Positions 7,686 through 16,490 of a DNA stretch of 64,000 bases are shown piece by piece. The first letter of the stretch is position 1, and each line of letters opens with the position of its first letter. Position numbers and translations under genes: made by a program. The stretch covers positions 62,001 through 126,000 of the IMG/VR virus record IMGVR_UViG_3300020391_000003; one strand, 5' to 3'. The DNA is from a virus. The notes under the pieces were generated by a model. That model was not told the DNA's origin. It was given only the letters and a program-made list of their open reading frames with translations, and ran no database searches.

Positions 7686-8175
7686 GTTGCAAAACGAAAA
7701 AAAACAGTCTTTATTTGAAAAAGCCGCAGAATCAAGGGGCTATTCTCCTCGCAAGCCAACTAGAGAAGAAAAGGCAGGATATCATGTTTCTCATATTCTT
7801 ACGGGCAAATCCTCATTAGGCAAAAAAGTTTGCATCAAAGTAGATCTTAAAAAAAATAAAAATAAAAAAAAGTTTGAAGATTGGCTTTGGATAGAATTTA
7901 AAAACTCAAAAGGAAAGCCAGGATGGATACATGGAGATGCGCACTTTTTGGTTTTTGAAAGATCAGAAGATTTTATTTTTGTTAATCGCAAAGAGCTTGT
8001 GGAGTGGTTAAGTAGCGCCAATAAAATTAGATACGATCTTCCATTTGTTGGCTTGGCAAAACAAGCAAAGTACAGAATATATAAGCGGGCAAACATGCCA
8101 GAAGAAATTACGCAAATTGCAGTTAAAGACATAAAATCGTTAAAATCTTTTCAAATTTGGCCAAAAAATGCCTGA
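7651..8175 (+). CDS. Putative nuclease-like protein
   Basis: The 174-residue product starts with TTG inside the previous gene (35-base overlap). The core WLWIEFKNSKGKPGWIHGDA, followed by HFLVFERSEDFIFVNRKEL, looks like a PD-(D/E)xK-type arrangement: E-x-K on one strand, then a D in the GWIHGDA turn. This is pattern reading only. It lies between a branch-migration ATPase and nucleotide genes, which fits a recombination or repair role. Confidence 0.4.
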   Translation: MSKQILLEKLDKLQNEKKQSLFEKAAESRGYSPRKPTREEKAGYHVSHILTGKSSLGKKVCIKVDLKKNKNKKKFEDWLWIEFKNSKGKPGWIHGDAHFLVFERSEDFIFVNRKELVEWLSSANKIRYDLPFVGLAKQAKYRIYKRANMPEEITQIAVKDIKSLKSFQIWPKNA

Positions 8176-8620
8176 CGTAATATCTTTAGATAAAACTTAC
8201 CTTCGCATGGCAAGAGAGTGGTCAAAGCTGTCTAAAGCTCATCGCAAACAAGTAGGCTGTCTTATAGTCAAAGATGGCATGATTATTTCTGATGGCTACA
8301 ATGGCACACCAAGAGGCTTTGATAATAGATGTGAAGATTACATTGATTCTTATGCAATGCTTGCTTCTAGAGCGTATAAAATTGTAACCAAGCCTGAAGT
8401 TTTACATGCAGAAAGTAATGCAATCACAAAGCTTGCAAAGTCAACACAATCCAGCAAAGATTCCACTTTATATACCACAGTTTCTCCTTGTGTAGATTGC
8501 GCAAAACTTATTATACAGTCTGATATTTGTAGGGTTGTATATGGAGAATTATATAAAAATTCTGATGGAATTGATTTATTAAAAAAAGCTAAAATACAGG
8601 TTGAACACTGTGCAATTTAA
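8168..8620 (+). CDS. dcd: dCMP deaminase
   Basis: This 150-residue cytidine-deaminase-fold protein has the zinc motifs H-A-E (about residues 80-82) and S-P-C-V-D-C (Cys 108 and 111), plus the substrate-side GYNGTPRGFDN loop typical of dCMP deaminases such as T4 gene cd. It would convert dCMP to dUMP, feeding dTMP synthesis together with the dUTPase 0.5 kb downstream. It overlaps the preceding gene by 8 bases. Confidence 0.9.
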   Translation: MPDVISLDKTYLRMAREWSKLSKAHRKQVGCLIVKDGMIISDGYNGTPRGFDNRCEDYIDSYAMLASRAYKIVTKPEVLHAESNAITKLAKSTQSSKDSTLYTTVSPCVDCAKLIIQSDICRVVYGELYKNSDGIDLLKKAKIQVEHCAI

Positions 8621-8628
8621 ATTATAAT
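8601..8628 (+). promoter_or_regulatory. Promoter inside the end of the dCMP deaminase gene
   Basis: TTGAAC and a perfect TATAAT are 16 bases apart; the ATG at 8634 begins 5 bases after the -10. Confidence 0.6.
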
Positions 8629-8633
8629 CTCTC

Positions 8634-9173
8634 ATGTTAGAGGGAATATTTTTCGTTATAATTTTATGTCTTTTGTTTTATATAAAAGATCTTAAAAAAA
8701 GAGAAGATCCTAGAATTAGCGAGTTACAAGAAAAAGCTTGGACTTTAGAAGTTTCAGTTGAACAAGAGCGAGCCAATAAACAAGATTCAGAAAATCATGC
8801 AAAAATTAGCAGGCAATTTCTTGAAGACGAACGAGTTCACCGAAAGAATATCGAGAAACAACTTTTTGAAACTCAAGATAAATTAGAACAAGAAACAGAA
8901 CAGCGCAAAAAAGTTTTATCGCAAAAGAAAAGTGGCGAAGTTAGGCTAGGTCATATTGCTGAAACCTTAGCTCCATTTTTAGATCAGTTTGACTTTGATC
9001 CAGAAAATTGTTGCTTTATGGGCAAGCCCATAGATTATGTTTCTTTCGGGGATGATGAGATTACATTTATAGAGGTCAAGAGCGGTAATGCTCAACTTAG
9101 CAGCAAACAAAGACACATTAGAGATTTAGTTAAACAAAAATTAGTATCATGGAAAGAAGTAAGAATCAAGTAA
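8634..9173 (+). CDS. Holliday junction resolvase-related endonuclease (Endonuc_Holl family)
   Basis: The 179-residue product has an N-terminal membrane segment (IFFVIILCLLFYI), a long coiled coil (about residues 25-105), then a nuclease domain: GEVRLGHIAETLAPFL, YVSFGDDEITFIEVKSG and SSKQRHIRDLV. The D-E/I-x-F-I-E-V-K core is the PD-(D/E)xK active site of predicted endonucleases distantly related to archaeal Holliday junction resolvases. The membrane anchor plus coiled coil is usual for this family. It may act with the RuvB-like ATPase. It overlaps the dUTPase gene by 25 bases. Confidence 0.75.
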   Translation: MLEGIFFVIILCLLFYIKDLKKREDPRISELQEKAWTLEVSVEQERANKQDSENHAKISRQFLEDERVHRKNIEKQLFETQDKLEQETEQRKKVLSQKKSGEVRLGHIAETLAPFLDQFDFDPENCCFMGKPIDYVSFGDDEITFIEVKSGNAQLSSKQRHIRDLVKQKLVSWKEVRIK

Positions 9174-9589
9174 ACTTAAAAGTAAAAAAAATTTTTTCGA
9201 ACGCAGTAATTCCCACCTACACAAAACTTGGAGATGCGGGAATGGACTTAACAGCTATTTCGGTAGAAAAAAGTGGTGCATACTATGAATACGGTACAGG
9301 TTTAGCCATAGAGCTTCCATTAGGCTATGTAGGACTTGTTTTTCCTCGCTCTAGTATATCCAAGACAGATCATTATCTACGCAACTCTGTGGGCGTTATA
9401 GATGCTGGGTACAGAGGCGAAGTTAAAATCAGAATGAGCGTACCGCTTCTTGGTGCGACAGAATACAAAGAAGGCGACAGAGTTGCTCAGCTTGTTATAA
9501 TGAAACTTCCTTGGGTTAATATCGAACAAGTAGATGAGTTGTCGGAAACTGATCGAGGTAAAGGTGGATTTGGAAGCACAGGAAATTAA
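9149..9589 (+). CDS. dut: dUTPase
   Basis: The 146-residue protein shows the trimeric dUTPase motifs in order: DAGMDL (motif 1), PRSSISK (motif 2), GVIDAGYRGEVKIRM (motif 3, with the catalytic Asp), GDRVAQLVI (motif 4) and GKGGFGSTG (motif 5, the nucleotide-covering C-terminal arm). It hydrolyses dUTP to dUMP and pyrophosphate, preventing uracil incorporation and supplying dUMP. Confidence 0.93.
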   Translation: MERSKNQVNLKVKKIFSNAVIPTYTKLGDAGMDLTAISVEKSGAYYEYGTGLAIELPLGYVGLVFPRSSISKTDHYLRNSVGVIDAGYRGEVKIRMSVPLLGATEYKEGDRVAQLVIMKLPWVNIEQVDELSETDRGKGGFGSTGN

Positions 9590-9598
9590 ATTTAAGCC

Positions 9599-9627
9599 TT
9601 GACAATAGACTCAATATATGAGATAAT
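9599..9627 (+). promoter_or_regulatory. Promoter, leaderless type
   Basis: A perfect TTGACA and GATAAT are 17 bases apart; the ATG at 9634 begins 6 bases after the -10. Confidence 0.8.
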
Positions 9628-9633
9628 ACTAGC

Positions 9634-9882
9634 ATGTTCAATATTAAATCAAAGTTAAAAAATAAAGTTATGAAAAATGAAGATCAACGTTATTTCTTGG
9701 TTTACCAAAATCAAGAAAATGAAGTAAAGACCTACGAAATTGGTCGCCCAGACCTTAGTGAATCTTTTGGCAACAAGGGAGAAGAAAGAAACAATATTGG
9801 ATTCAAGGCTTACTGCTTTGGTCGTCAAGAAGTTCGTTCTTTTCGCCATGACCGAATCGTTTCCTTGACTCGCGCTTCGTGA
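9634..9882 (+). CDS. Hypothetical protein
   Basis: The 82-residue product has RYFLVYQNQENEVKTYEIG followed by a KAYCFGRQEVRSFRHDRIV stretch. This resembles the WYL-type strand pattern (aromatic, then R-x-F-x-x-D-R-I) seen in ligand-sensing domains, but it is too short for a full WYL domain. Start fixed by the promoter. The next gene overlaps by GTGA. Confidence 0.55.
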   Translation: MFNIKSKLKNKVMKNEDQRYFLVYQNQENEVKTYEIGRPDLSESFGNKGEERNNIGFKAYCFGRQEVRSFRHDRIVSLTRAS

Positions 9883-10091
9883 ACTCAATGGTTTTAAACT
9901 ACGTAGCAAACAAGTTCGCACCCTTCTTGATTATAGGATTTCTTTTATTCTATAGTCTAGGGTACGAAACTTGGGAGCCGTATGTAGTTCTTGGGTTGAC
10001 AATCTTTATAGAAAGATTTAGTTTTAAAACAGGTTATGCAGTTTGCTATTGCGAACAAAAAGGTATAGAAATTGATTATGACAAAGGATGA
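9879..10091 (+). CDS. Small membrane protein
   Basis: The 70-residue product has two hydrophobic segments (FLIIGFLLFYSLGY and YVVLGLTIFIERF). A GTG start overlaps the previous stop; an ATG at 9888 is an alternative. Function unknown. Confidence 0.5.
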   Translation: MNSMVLNYVANKFAPFLIIGFLLFYSLGYETWEPYVVLGLTIFIERFSFKTGYAVCYCEQKGIEIDYDKG

Positions 10092-10251
10092 CCTCATTAA
10101 GCTTCGACAAGAAGTTTATGCAATGTGGTATTATTCTAAAAACAAAGACAAGAAAAAAACCTACAAAAAAATTCTCAAACTCATAGATTACGCAGGAGAT
10201 TTAAAATGTTCGCTCAAAAGTATATCTCGAATAGGACGATCACATCTATGA
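10078..10251 (+). CDS. Small basic protein
   Basis: The 57-residue product MTKDDLIKLRQEVYAMWYY... is Lys-rich with a probable helical hairpin. It overlaps the preceding gene by 14 bases. Not recognised. Confidence 0.45.
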   Translation: MTKDDLIKLRQEVYAMWYYSKNKDKKKTYKKILKLIDYAGDLKCSLKSISRIGRSHL

Positions 10252-10299
10252 ATTATCATAAGAAATTGAATTTAATTTACTAAAAAATATAATTTAATT

Positions 10300-10470
10300 A
10301 TGCACACAGATACCACACCAGAACATAAATATATTCTTATCAATTACGATAAACCCGCACCAATCATCAAACCAAAGCCAGTAACTTTAACCGAATACGA
10401 AGCTCATACACTCAATAGAGGGTTCGCATTTAATAAACTTACAAAAAGATATATAAAGAGCGAGGATTAG
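10300..10470 (+). CDS. Small hypothetical protein
   Basis: The 56-residue product contains a Pro/Lys segment (KPAPIIKPKPVTL) and ends basic. A TATAAT-like box (TATAAT at about 10288) lies near its ATG, but the -35 is unclear. Not recognised. Confidence 0.4.
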   Translation: MHTDTTPEHKYILINYDKPAPIIKPKPVTLTEYEAHTLNRGFAFNKLTKRYIKSED

Positions 10471-10489
10471 TCATAGTGTACAAGACTAT

Positions 10490-10726
10490 GTGCGAATATT
10501 ATTACTATTATATTTTCTTTCTGGTTGTACAGCGCAAAAATTGCCTCAACCTTCTGATACTGTATTTAAACCTGAAAATAGAAACTGGCTTTTAATATAT
10601 GAACTAGAGCTAGAAGCAGCATTAAAAAATGACGACACCGAAGCCTTCTATTTTTTTTGGTCAGAGTACATTAAAGAACTAGATAAACAAAAGCAAAATA
10701 GTGTAGATAATATCAATGAACTTTAA
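10490..10726 (+). CDS. Lipoprotein, paralogue of the one at 22818
   Basis: The 78-residue product has a short signal sequence ending in the lipobox FLSGC (Cys about residue 13), so it should be lipid-anchored after export. The C-terminal part NDDTEAFYFFWSEYI closely matches NNDTEAFEFFFQEYI in the lipoprotein at 22818-23156, so the two are paralogues. Start is GTG. Phage lipoproteins often act in superinfection exclusion or lysis; which one applies here is unknown. Confidence 0.6.
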   Translation: MRILLLLYFLSGCTAQKLPQPSDTVFKPENRNWLLIYELELEAALKNDDTEAFYFFWSEYIKELDKQKQNSVDNINEL

Positions 10727-12431
10727 GATATTTTTTATTAATTTAAAAGACAACCCTGAACCATGGATAAAAGCTCAAAATATTTTCTCCCTTTTACCTG
10801 ATACCCTCAAGGTTGAGCGAATTGATGCGGTAGATACTAGAAAAGATCTATCTGCATTAGAAAAATTTAATTTAAAACTAGATCCCGTTGGATTAGTAAA
10901 CAAGCTGTATTTCTCTGAAAGTCCAGGCGCCGCAGGTTATTACCTAAACCACTTTTCAGCGTGGCAGCAAATCATAGAACAAAAACTGGATTTTGCGTTG
11001 ATTCTTGAAGATGATGTAGTTTTAACTGATGTTGTTCAATTTTTGCTTGAAAATCCAGACTTACACGACGGAATTGAACTTATGCATCTTGCCAAAAAAA
11101 GTCGCGATAGACTTCATGCCTATATTTTGAGCTATAACGGGGCAGCCAAGTTAATTGAATTAACACTTGATCACAGTCCGCTATCTAAGATTGATCCGTC
11201 ACGCAGTTTATTTTTTAATGAAAAATTAAATTTAAAAAATATAATAAGCAAAAATACTGAATTTGACTGGTCAACTAAAAGAGCTATATCTTCGCCAGTT
11301 GATAAGTTTGTGATGTATTGCTGCTCAGAATTGGTAGATGATTGGCATAGGTTGAATCGTATAATGATGCCGATTATAGACTTGTGTTTAAGCTCTGCCA
11401 ATAATTATCCTGATGCCCCCAAAAAAGAAAATGAAATTATAAAATTGATGGATTCGTGGAGATTTGAGCATTGGAAGAAAAATCCTTCAATTACAGTTTG
11501 CATTTGTACATACAATAATTATGAACTTTTAGAACAAGCTTTCCTTTCTTGCCAAAATCAATTAGGTGATTACGAATATAAAATCATTATATTAGATAAT
11601 TCTCCACACGATCTCAGGGATAACTCTAAAATAATTAAACTTGTAGAAAATTATAATAAAAATTTTTGGCAAGAAAATATTTCTAAAAACCAATTAAGTC
11701 TCGCTAACTTTGGGGCAGAATATTATCATAAAATTACTCATGGCCTTTCTGGAGCTAGAAATGAATGCATAAAATTATGCACTACGGATTTAATCTACTT
11801 TATAGATGATGATGCTACATTGAAACCCAATGCTGTAGCAAACATGGTTTCCAAGTTTAAATCGCCTCAGATTGGGGTTGTTGGTGGAAAAGTTACTCCT
11901 GATTGGGGGGAGCTAATTCGCCCTAGCTGGCTTAGCGATCAAGAACTCGGCAATCTCTCAATGTGCGATTTTTCTGAAAAAGATTTATTCCTTGAAGATA
12001 GTGAATTTCCAATATGGCTTGTAGGTGCAAATATTTGCTTTAGAACTGAGTATGTGAGAGATGTTGGTGGATTTAATACTTCTCTTGGAAGAAAAGGTGG
12101 GGGCTCTAATCTATTAAGCGGTGAAGAAGATGATCTAGTCAGAAAAATTAGGCAAAATTATTATGCTCTTTATACCCCTGATTGTGAAATTTTACATAGG
12201 GTTGATGAATCCAGATTGAATCAAAGCTGGTTTGTTAAGCGAAATGCATGGCAGGCAGTATCAAATATGATTGGCGGGGTGCTATGGATAGATGAAAAAA
12301 AGGGCGTCAGCGAAATTGTTAAAAACAATATACATTTAATATTTGAAGAGCCAAAGTCTGACACTGATTTTGATTTAAAATGTAAAATTATTGCATACTT
12401 AACTCATCTGCTTCTCGATGGAGATATATAA
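10716..12431 (+). CDS. Two-domain glycosyltransferase (GT25-like plus GT2)
   Basis: The 571-residue protein is a fusion. The N-terminal third (IFFINLKDNPEPWIKAQN, then HFSAWQQIIEQKLDFALILEDDV) has the features of GT25 / LPS galactosyltransferase-like enzymes, including the E-D-D metal site. From about residue 253 a GT2 (GT-A) domain starts: ITVCICTYNNYELLEQAF, LIYFIDDDATLKPNA with the D-D-D metal motif, and GGFNTSLGRKGGGSNLLSGE. It overlaps the previous and next genes by 11 and 1 bases. It would add sugars to a phage or host surface glycan; the acceptor is unknown. Confidence 0.75.
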   Translation: MNFKIFFINLKDNPEPWIKAQNIFSLLPDTLKVERIDAVDTRKDLSALEKFNLKLDPVGLVNKLYFSESPGAAGYYLNHFSAWQQIIEQKLDFALILEDDVVLTDVVQFLLENPDLHDGIELMHLAKKSRDRLHAYILSYNGAAKLIELTLDHSPLSKIDPSRSLFFNEKLNLKNIISKNTEFDWSTKRAISSPVDKFVMYCCSELVDDWHRLNRIMMPIIDLCLSSANNYPDAPKKENEIIKLMDSWRFEHWKKNPSITVCICTYNNYELLEQAFLSCQNQLGDYEYKIIILDNSPHDLRDNSKIIKLVENYNKNFWQENISKNQLSLANFGAEYYHKITHGLSGARNECIKLCTTDLIYFIDDDATLKPNAVANMVSKFKSPQIGVVGGKVTPDWGELIRPSWLSDQELGNLSMCDFSEKDLFLEDSEFPIWLVGANICFRTEYVRDVGGFNTSLGRKGGGSNLLSGEEDDLVRKIRQNYYALYTPDCEILHRVDESRLNQSWFVKRNAWQAVSNMIGGVLWIDEKKGVSEIVKNNIHLIFEEPKSDTDFDLKCKIIAYLTHLLLDGDI

Positions 12432-13003
12432 TGATATGCGATAACAGAAATTTTATATTCGTTAGAGTTGCAAAGACTGGTTCTAGCAGTATCATTAAAG
12501 CACTTTTTCCAAAAAAAACTTGGCGGCAAAGAACAAAAGTCAATGATTGGGAAAAGTTTGATCCAAATCATTATCCTTTATTTAAAATTAAAGAAGTAAT
12601 TTCTAAAGAAAAATATGAATCATATTTTAAGTTTGCTTTTACTAGAAATCCATATGACAGATGCGTATCCGCATGGAAATATTCATTAAAAATGGGGTTT
12701 ACGAATCCAGAAAAAAAATTCCTGAATTACGTCAAGCAATTAAATCAAAATAATACGGACGCTAAGTATTTTAGCCAATATAAATTCGTGAAAGGATGCG
12801 ACTTTGTGGGCAAGCTTGAAAACCTTCAAGAAGACTTCGATATCATATGCGACAAAATTGGAATTCCACGTCAACAACTTCCACACGAAAATTCCACAAA
12901 ACACAAACACTACACCGAATACTACGATGGTGAAACTCGTAAGATTGTTGCGGAAAAATACGCAAAAGACATTGAGCATTTCAGATATGAATTTGGAGAG
13001 TAA
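12431..13003 (+). CDS. Sulfotransferase (family 2-like)
   Basis: The 190-residue protein begins NFIFVRVAKTGSSSIIKALF, matching the 5'-phosphosulfate-binding loop (V-x-K-T/C-G-S/T-S), and has FAFTRNPYDRCVSAWKY, the 3'-phosphate-binding motif, at about residues 73-89. Together these mark PAPS-dependent sulfotransferases that modify carbohydrates. Its place between glycosyltransferases suggests sulfation of the same glycan. The kinase domain of the protein at 18510-19331 resembles APS kinase and might supply PAPS, an inference. Confidence 0.75.
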   Translation: MICDNRNFIFVRVAKTGSSSIIKALFPKKTWRQRTKVNDWEKFDPNHYPLFKIKEVISKEKYESYFKFAFTRNPYDRCVSAWKYSLKMGFTNPEKKFLNYVKQLNQNNTDAKYFSQYKFVKGCDFVGKLENLQEDFDIICDKIGIPRQQLPHENSTKHKHYTEYYDGETRKIVAEKYAKDIEHFRYEFGE

Positions 13004-13013
13004 AGAACTAGTT

Positions 13014-13859
13014 ATGGGCTACAATTCAATATCTTTTGGAACAAGCTGCATGGGCAGATTAAATCATTTAAGCCAAACTTATATCCACAATATAGAAACT
13101 GCATTAAGCGTAGATCGTAATTCAAAATTTGTTTTGTTAAATTATAATTCTCAAGATGGAATGCATGAGTGGGTGCAAGAAAATTTATCTAGCTACATTC
13201 AAAAAGGGACGCTTAAATATTTGCGCACATCTACTCCGCAAGAATTTTCGCAGTCTCACACTAAAAATATAACAAGTAAGCATGCAGATGCAGATATTGT
13301 TTGCCTACTAGATGCAGATCATTTTTTAACCAAGCGCTATGTTCAGCAAAATTTACTTTTCTTTAACCAAGAGTTCGACTCACACAAAATATCTAGACCA
13401 AAAGCAGAAGGAGGAAAAGGAGGAAGAATTGCTTTTCAAAAAAAAGATTTTTTAGAAATTGGAGGATTTGACGAACGCATGAAATGCTGGGGACACGAAG
13501 ATACAGACTTTCATTATAGATTCACGCATTACTTTGATAATGTATCAGAAATTACACCCGATATAGAAGAAGAATCAATCATACAGCATGATGACGATTC
13601 TAGAAATTCAAACTCAAAACTTACTGCGGCTCCCGCGATTCATTCAAAAGAAGAGTTTCAAAAATTTTGCAATACAATGAAATGGCATAGAACAAAAGCT
13701 CAGACTTTAGGAATAGATTTTGAGGAATATTTTAAACTTCATGGGCCAAGAATTATCAACAGAGAGTTTTCTGTAAGAATAGAAGAAGAATTTAACAAAA
13801 CTAAAGATTTTTCACTTATGATATCGAACAAAAATTTAGATTGGGGCAACCTTTCATGA
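13014..13859 (+). CDS. GT-A glycosyltransferase with galactosyltransferase-type C-terminal domain
   Basis: About 281 residues. DADIVCLLDADHFLTKRYVQ holds the D-x-D metal site; KKDFLEIGGFDERMKCWGHE followed by DTDFHYR matches the Glyco_transf_7C / chondroitin-synthase type acceptor loop (G-G-F-D-E-x-x-x-x-W-G-x-E-D-x-D). The ATG at 13014 follows a GGAGAG 13 bases upstream; ATG 12987 inside the previous gene is an alternative. It ends in an ATGA overlap with the next gene. Confidence 0.72.
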   Translation: MGYNSISFGTSCMGRLNHLSQTYIHNIETALSVDRNSKFVLLNYNSQDGMHEWVQENLSSYIQKGTLKYLRTSTPQEFSQSHTKNITSKHADADIVCLLDADHFLTKRYVQQNLLFFNQEFDSHKISRPKAEGGKGGRIAFQKKDFLEIGGFDERMKCWGHEDTDFHYRFTHYFDNVSEITPDIEEESIIQHDDDSRNSNSKLTAAPAIHSKEEFQKFCNTMKWHRTKAQTLGIDFEEYFKLHGPRIINREFSVRIEEEFNKTKDFSLMISNKNLDWGNLS

Positions 13860-15568
13860 AAGAAAATTTAATTTTCAGTTCAATTGGAGATTTCGCCCAA
13901 CTGCCAAACTGGATTGGGTCAGATCAAAATTATGATATCTGGATAACTTATTATGGTGATGATGAAAACAAATACAATTACTATAAGCAGTATGTTCAGT
14001 TCATAAAAAAGTCCAAGGGCTCTAAGTTTCAGAATTTTAATCTCATATGGAAAGAGTTCCATTCAGAGTTAAACAAATATGAAAGATTTTTTATTTTAGA
14101 CGATGATATAATCTTTGATTCTTATAAAGATATTAATAAAATGTTTAATTTCGCCAAAGATCAGTCAACCTGGATTTGCGGCCCGACATTTAAATCTTCT
14201 GGAAAAATTTCACACAAAATCACCCAAACCGATGAAGGGGCATCTTTTAGATATGTAAATTTTGTTGAAATTAACACTCCTCTATTTTCTAATTTTGCTA
14301 TAAATAAATTTATGAAACACTATGATGACTCGCTTATTGGATGGGGCATAGATTTTTGCTACATTCAAATACTGGGTCACTCAGCCAAAAATAGATACGC
14401 TCTTGTTGATGAAGTTTCTGTAATAAATCCATTGCCCCAGAAAGCCTTAGATTTATGCAAGATTAATAATATAGACTTTTCATCTCAGGATTTTACGAGT
14501 AGCGAAAAGAGAATCGAACTTCAAGAATTCCTAGAGCAACCAACAGAGACAAGCGGAAGGGAACTCATGAATATAGAAGGCGCAGAAAACAGAAGCCTTA
14601 CATGGAAAAGTTTTTGTCAAAAAAATCAAATACGTCAACGTTTTGAATTAAAAAACTGGGAAGTAATTAAAAAAATAAAAAAAATCTTAATAACCAGAAT
14701 GCTCGGTAATGACCTGAGCGGACTTCATGGAGAAGAACAGACATTACGAAATTTAGAGTTTACCCTTAAAGAAGAACCGCATTTTGATAATGTAGATAAA
14801 CTTTTTATTTTAAACAGAATTGCCTGTAATTATAAAAAGCAAAAAATAATAAACCTGCTAAATGAATATGATGCAAGTTATGCGGAGATACCCTTTTGCT
14901 TTGAATCGTTTCAACAACTTACAAATGTAAGCTCAGAACTAAAACTAGAGCATTTTGACGAAAACAAAAACATAGACTTTATACTTCGACAACTTTTTGA
15001 GCATAATTTATATTTAGTCAACAATAATGCTTGTAGAAATTTCGCAATAGAATATGGAAAAAAAAGAGAATATGGCTGGACTTTTGTTTTAGACTCAAAT
15101 AATTTTTTTACAGAACAATTATTTAGCGATATTATAACAAATATCAATTTTAGCTCCGAGTATTTAGCGATACCACAAAAAAGACTTCAAGATGGTTATT
15201 TGCCAAATCAAATTTTACGTTGTGAAGGCTTTGAAAGATTGCTGGAATACCTACCCAATCAAGAGCCTCAGTTGGCATTTAAGCACACTTCAAATATCAC
15301 CTTTAATCAATTTATTCCTTACGGATTATCTCCAAAAGCAGAGCTTCTGAATGCGTTGAATATTCAAGGTAAATGGAATAATTGGCAAGAATATATTAGA
15401 CTTGGAATAAAACCAAGAAATTTTCCCGCAGCACGAACACAAACTCTTTCTTCGGTAATTAGACTTAATCCTCACTGCGAGGAAAACAATATTAATCAAA
15501 ATTGGATTTCTAGATGGAAAGGAATATATCTTTTATCTGAACAGTTAAGTAATAAGAAATATTTATAA
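13856..15568 (+). CDS. Large two-part protein of the glycan cluster, N-terminal glycosyltransferase-like
   Basis: The 570-residue product starts at an ATGA overlap. Residues 1-200 include ERFFILDDDIIFDSYKDIN and GWGIDFCYIQILG, which fit a GT-A type domain with D-D-D metal site, resembling DUF707 proteins. From about residue 270 a second region begins (KKILITRMLGNDLSGLHGEE), with FILNRIACNYKKQK and later GWTFVLDSNNF, again a D-x-N/D-type pattern. The C-terminal part contains no motif I can name. Role in glycan synthesis is inferred from position and the metal motif. Confidence 0.5.
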   Translation: MKENLIFSSIGDFAQLPNWIGSDQNYDIWITYYGDDENKYNYYKQYVQFIKKSKGSKFQNFNLIWKEFHSELNKYERFFILDDDIIFDSYKDINKMFNFAKDQSTWICGPTFKSSGKISHKITQTDEGASFRYVNFVEINTPLFSNFAINKFMKHYDDSLIGWGIDFCYIQILGHSAKNRYALVDEVSVINPLPQKALDLCKINNIDFSSQDFTSSEKRIELQEFLEQPTETSGRELMNIEGAENRSLTWKSFCQKNQIRQRFELKNWEVIKKIKKILITRMLGNDLSGLHGEEQTLRNLEFTLKEEPHFDNVDKLFILNRIACNYKKQKIINLLNEYDASYAEIPFCFESFQQLTNVSSELKLEHFDENKNIDFILRQLFEHNLYLVNNNACRNFAIEYGKKREYGWTFVLDSNNFFTEQLFSDIITNINFSSEYLAIPQKRLQDGYLPNQILRCEGFERLLEYLPNQEPQLAFKHTSNITFNQFIPYGLSPKAELLNALNIQGKWNNWQEYIRLGIKPRNFPAARTQTLSSVIRLNPHCEENNINQNWISRWKGIYLLSEQLSNKKYL

Positions 15569-15570
15569 TT

Positions 15571-16455
15571 ATGATATTATTAATTGGTGGTACTGGATAT
15601 GTCGGACTTAAATTTCAAGAGATTTTATCTTCACGCAATATTGAGTTTAGAAATCTTTCCCGTAATCAGGTGGATTATTATGATTTCAAAACATTGAACG
15701 ATGTTATTTCAAATGCAAAACCTGAGTTTGTATTAAACGCAGGCGGTTTTACAGGAAAACCAAACGTCGATCAATGTGAAATCAATAAAAGTGAAACAAT
15801 CATCGGAAACGTTCTTCTTCCTCAAATTCTTGGTCAAGTATGCGAACTTAACGATGTTCCATTGGTTCACGTATCAAGTGGTTGCATTTATGCAGGTGAC
15901 AAAGGAGAGAATACCGATGGAAGCAAAATCGGATTTACTGAAGAAGATACTCCGAACTTTTCATACGATCAACCTCCTTGTAGTTTTTATAGTGGAAGTA
16001 AAGCACTTGGCGAAGAAGTTTTAAGCAAGTTTGAAAAAGTATATACTTGCCGACTTCGTATTCCGTTTGACGAATTTGATTCAAACAGAAACTATCTTTC
16101 AAAGATTCAAAGATACGACAAAGTGTATAACGCAGTAAACTCAATTTCACATCGTGAAGAATTTGTAAATGCTTGTCTTGATTTACCATTGAATAAATGC
16201 GACTATGGAATCTACAATGTAACCAACGGAGGATATGTAACAACCAAGCAAGTAGTTGAGTGTATGAAGAAAAAATTTAAGTTGGAAAAAGAATTTGAGT
16301 ATTGGAAAGATGATTCAGAGTTTTATAGCAAAGGAGCAACTACACCAAGATCAAACTGCGTTATGGATAATAGCAAATTATTAAACACAGGAATCAAAAT
16401 ACGTTACTGCATGGATGCAATTGAAGATTCTTTTAACAAATGGAAGAAAGAGTAA
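15571..16455 (+). CDS. NAD(P)-dependent sugar epimerase/reductase, RmlD-like (extended SDR)
   Basis: The 294-residue protein has the Rossmann motif GGTGYVG at residues 6-12, a LNAGGFTGKPNVD loop after strand 4, HVSSGCIYAGD, and the catalytic Y-x-x-x-K as YSGSK. Length and the VDQCE segment fit dTDP-4-dehydrorhamnose reductase-like enzymes. It would make or modify a nucleotide sugar for the upstream glycosyltransferases. It starts 2 bases after the preceding stop, so it belongs to the same operon. Base composition here is slightly less AT-rich than its neighbours. Confidence 0.75.
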   Translation: MILLIGGTGYVGLKFQEILSSRNIEFRNLSRNQVDYYDFKTLNDVISNAKPEFVLNAGGFTGKPNVDQCEINKSETIIGNVLLPQILGQVCELNDVPLVHVSSGCIYAGDKGENTDGSKIGFTEEDTPNFSYDQPPCSFYSGSKALGEEVLSKFEKVYTCRLRIPFDEFDSNRNYLSKIQRYDKVYNAVNSISHREEFVNACLDLPLNKCDYGIYNVTNGGYVTTKQVVECMKKKFKLEKEFEYWKDDSEFYSKGATTPRSNCVMDNSKLLNTGIKIRYCMDAIEDSFNKWKKE

Positions 16456-16490
16456 ATGCAAATCAACATAATTGATTATGAATTCGGAGA

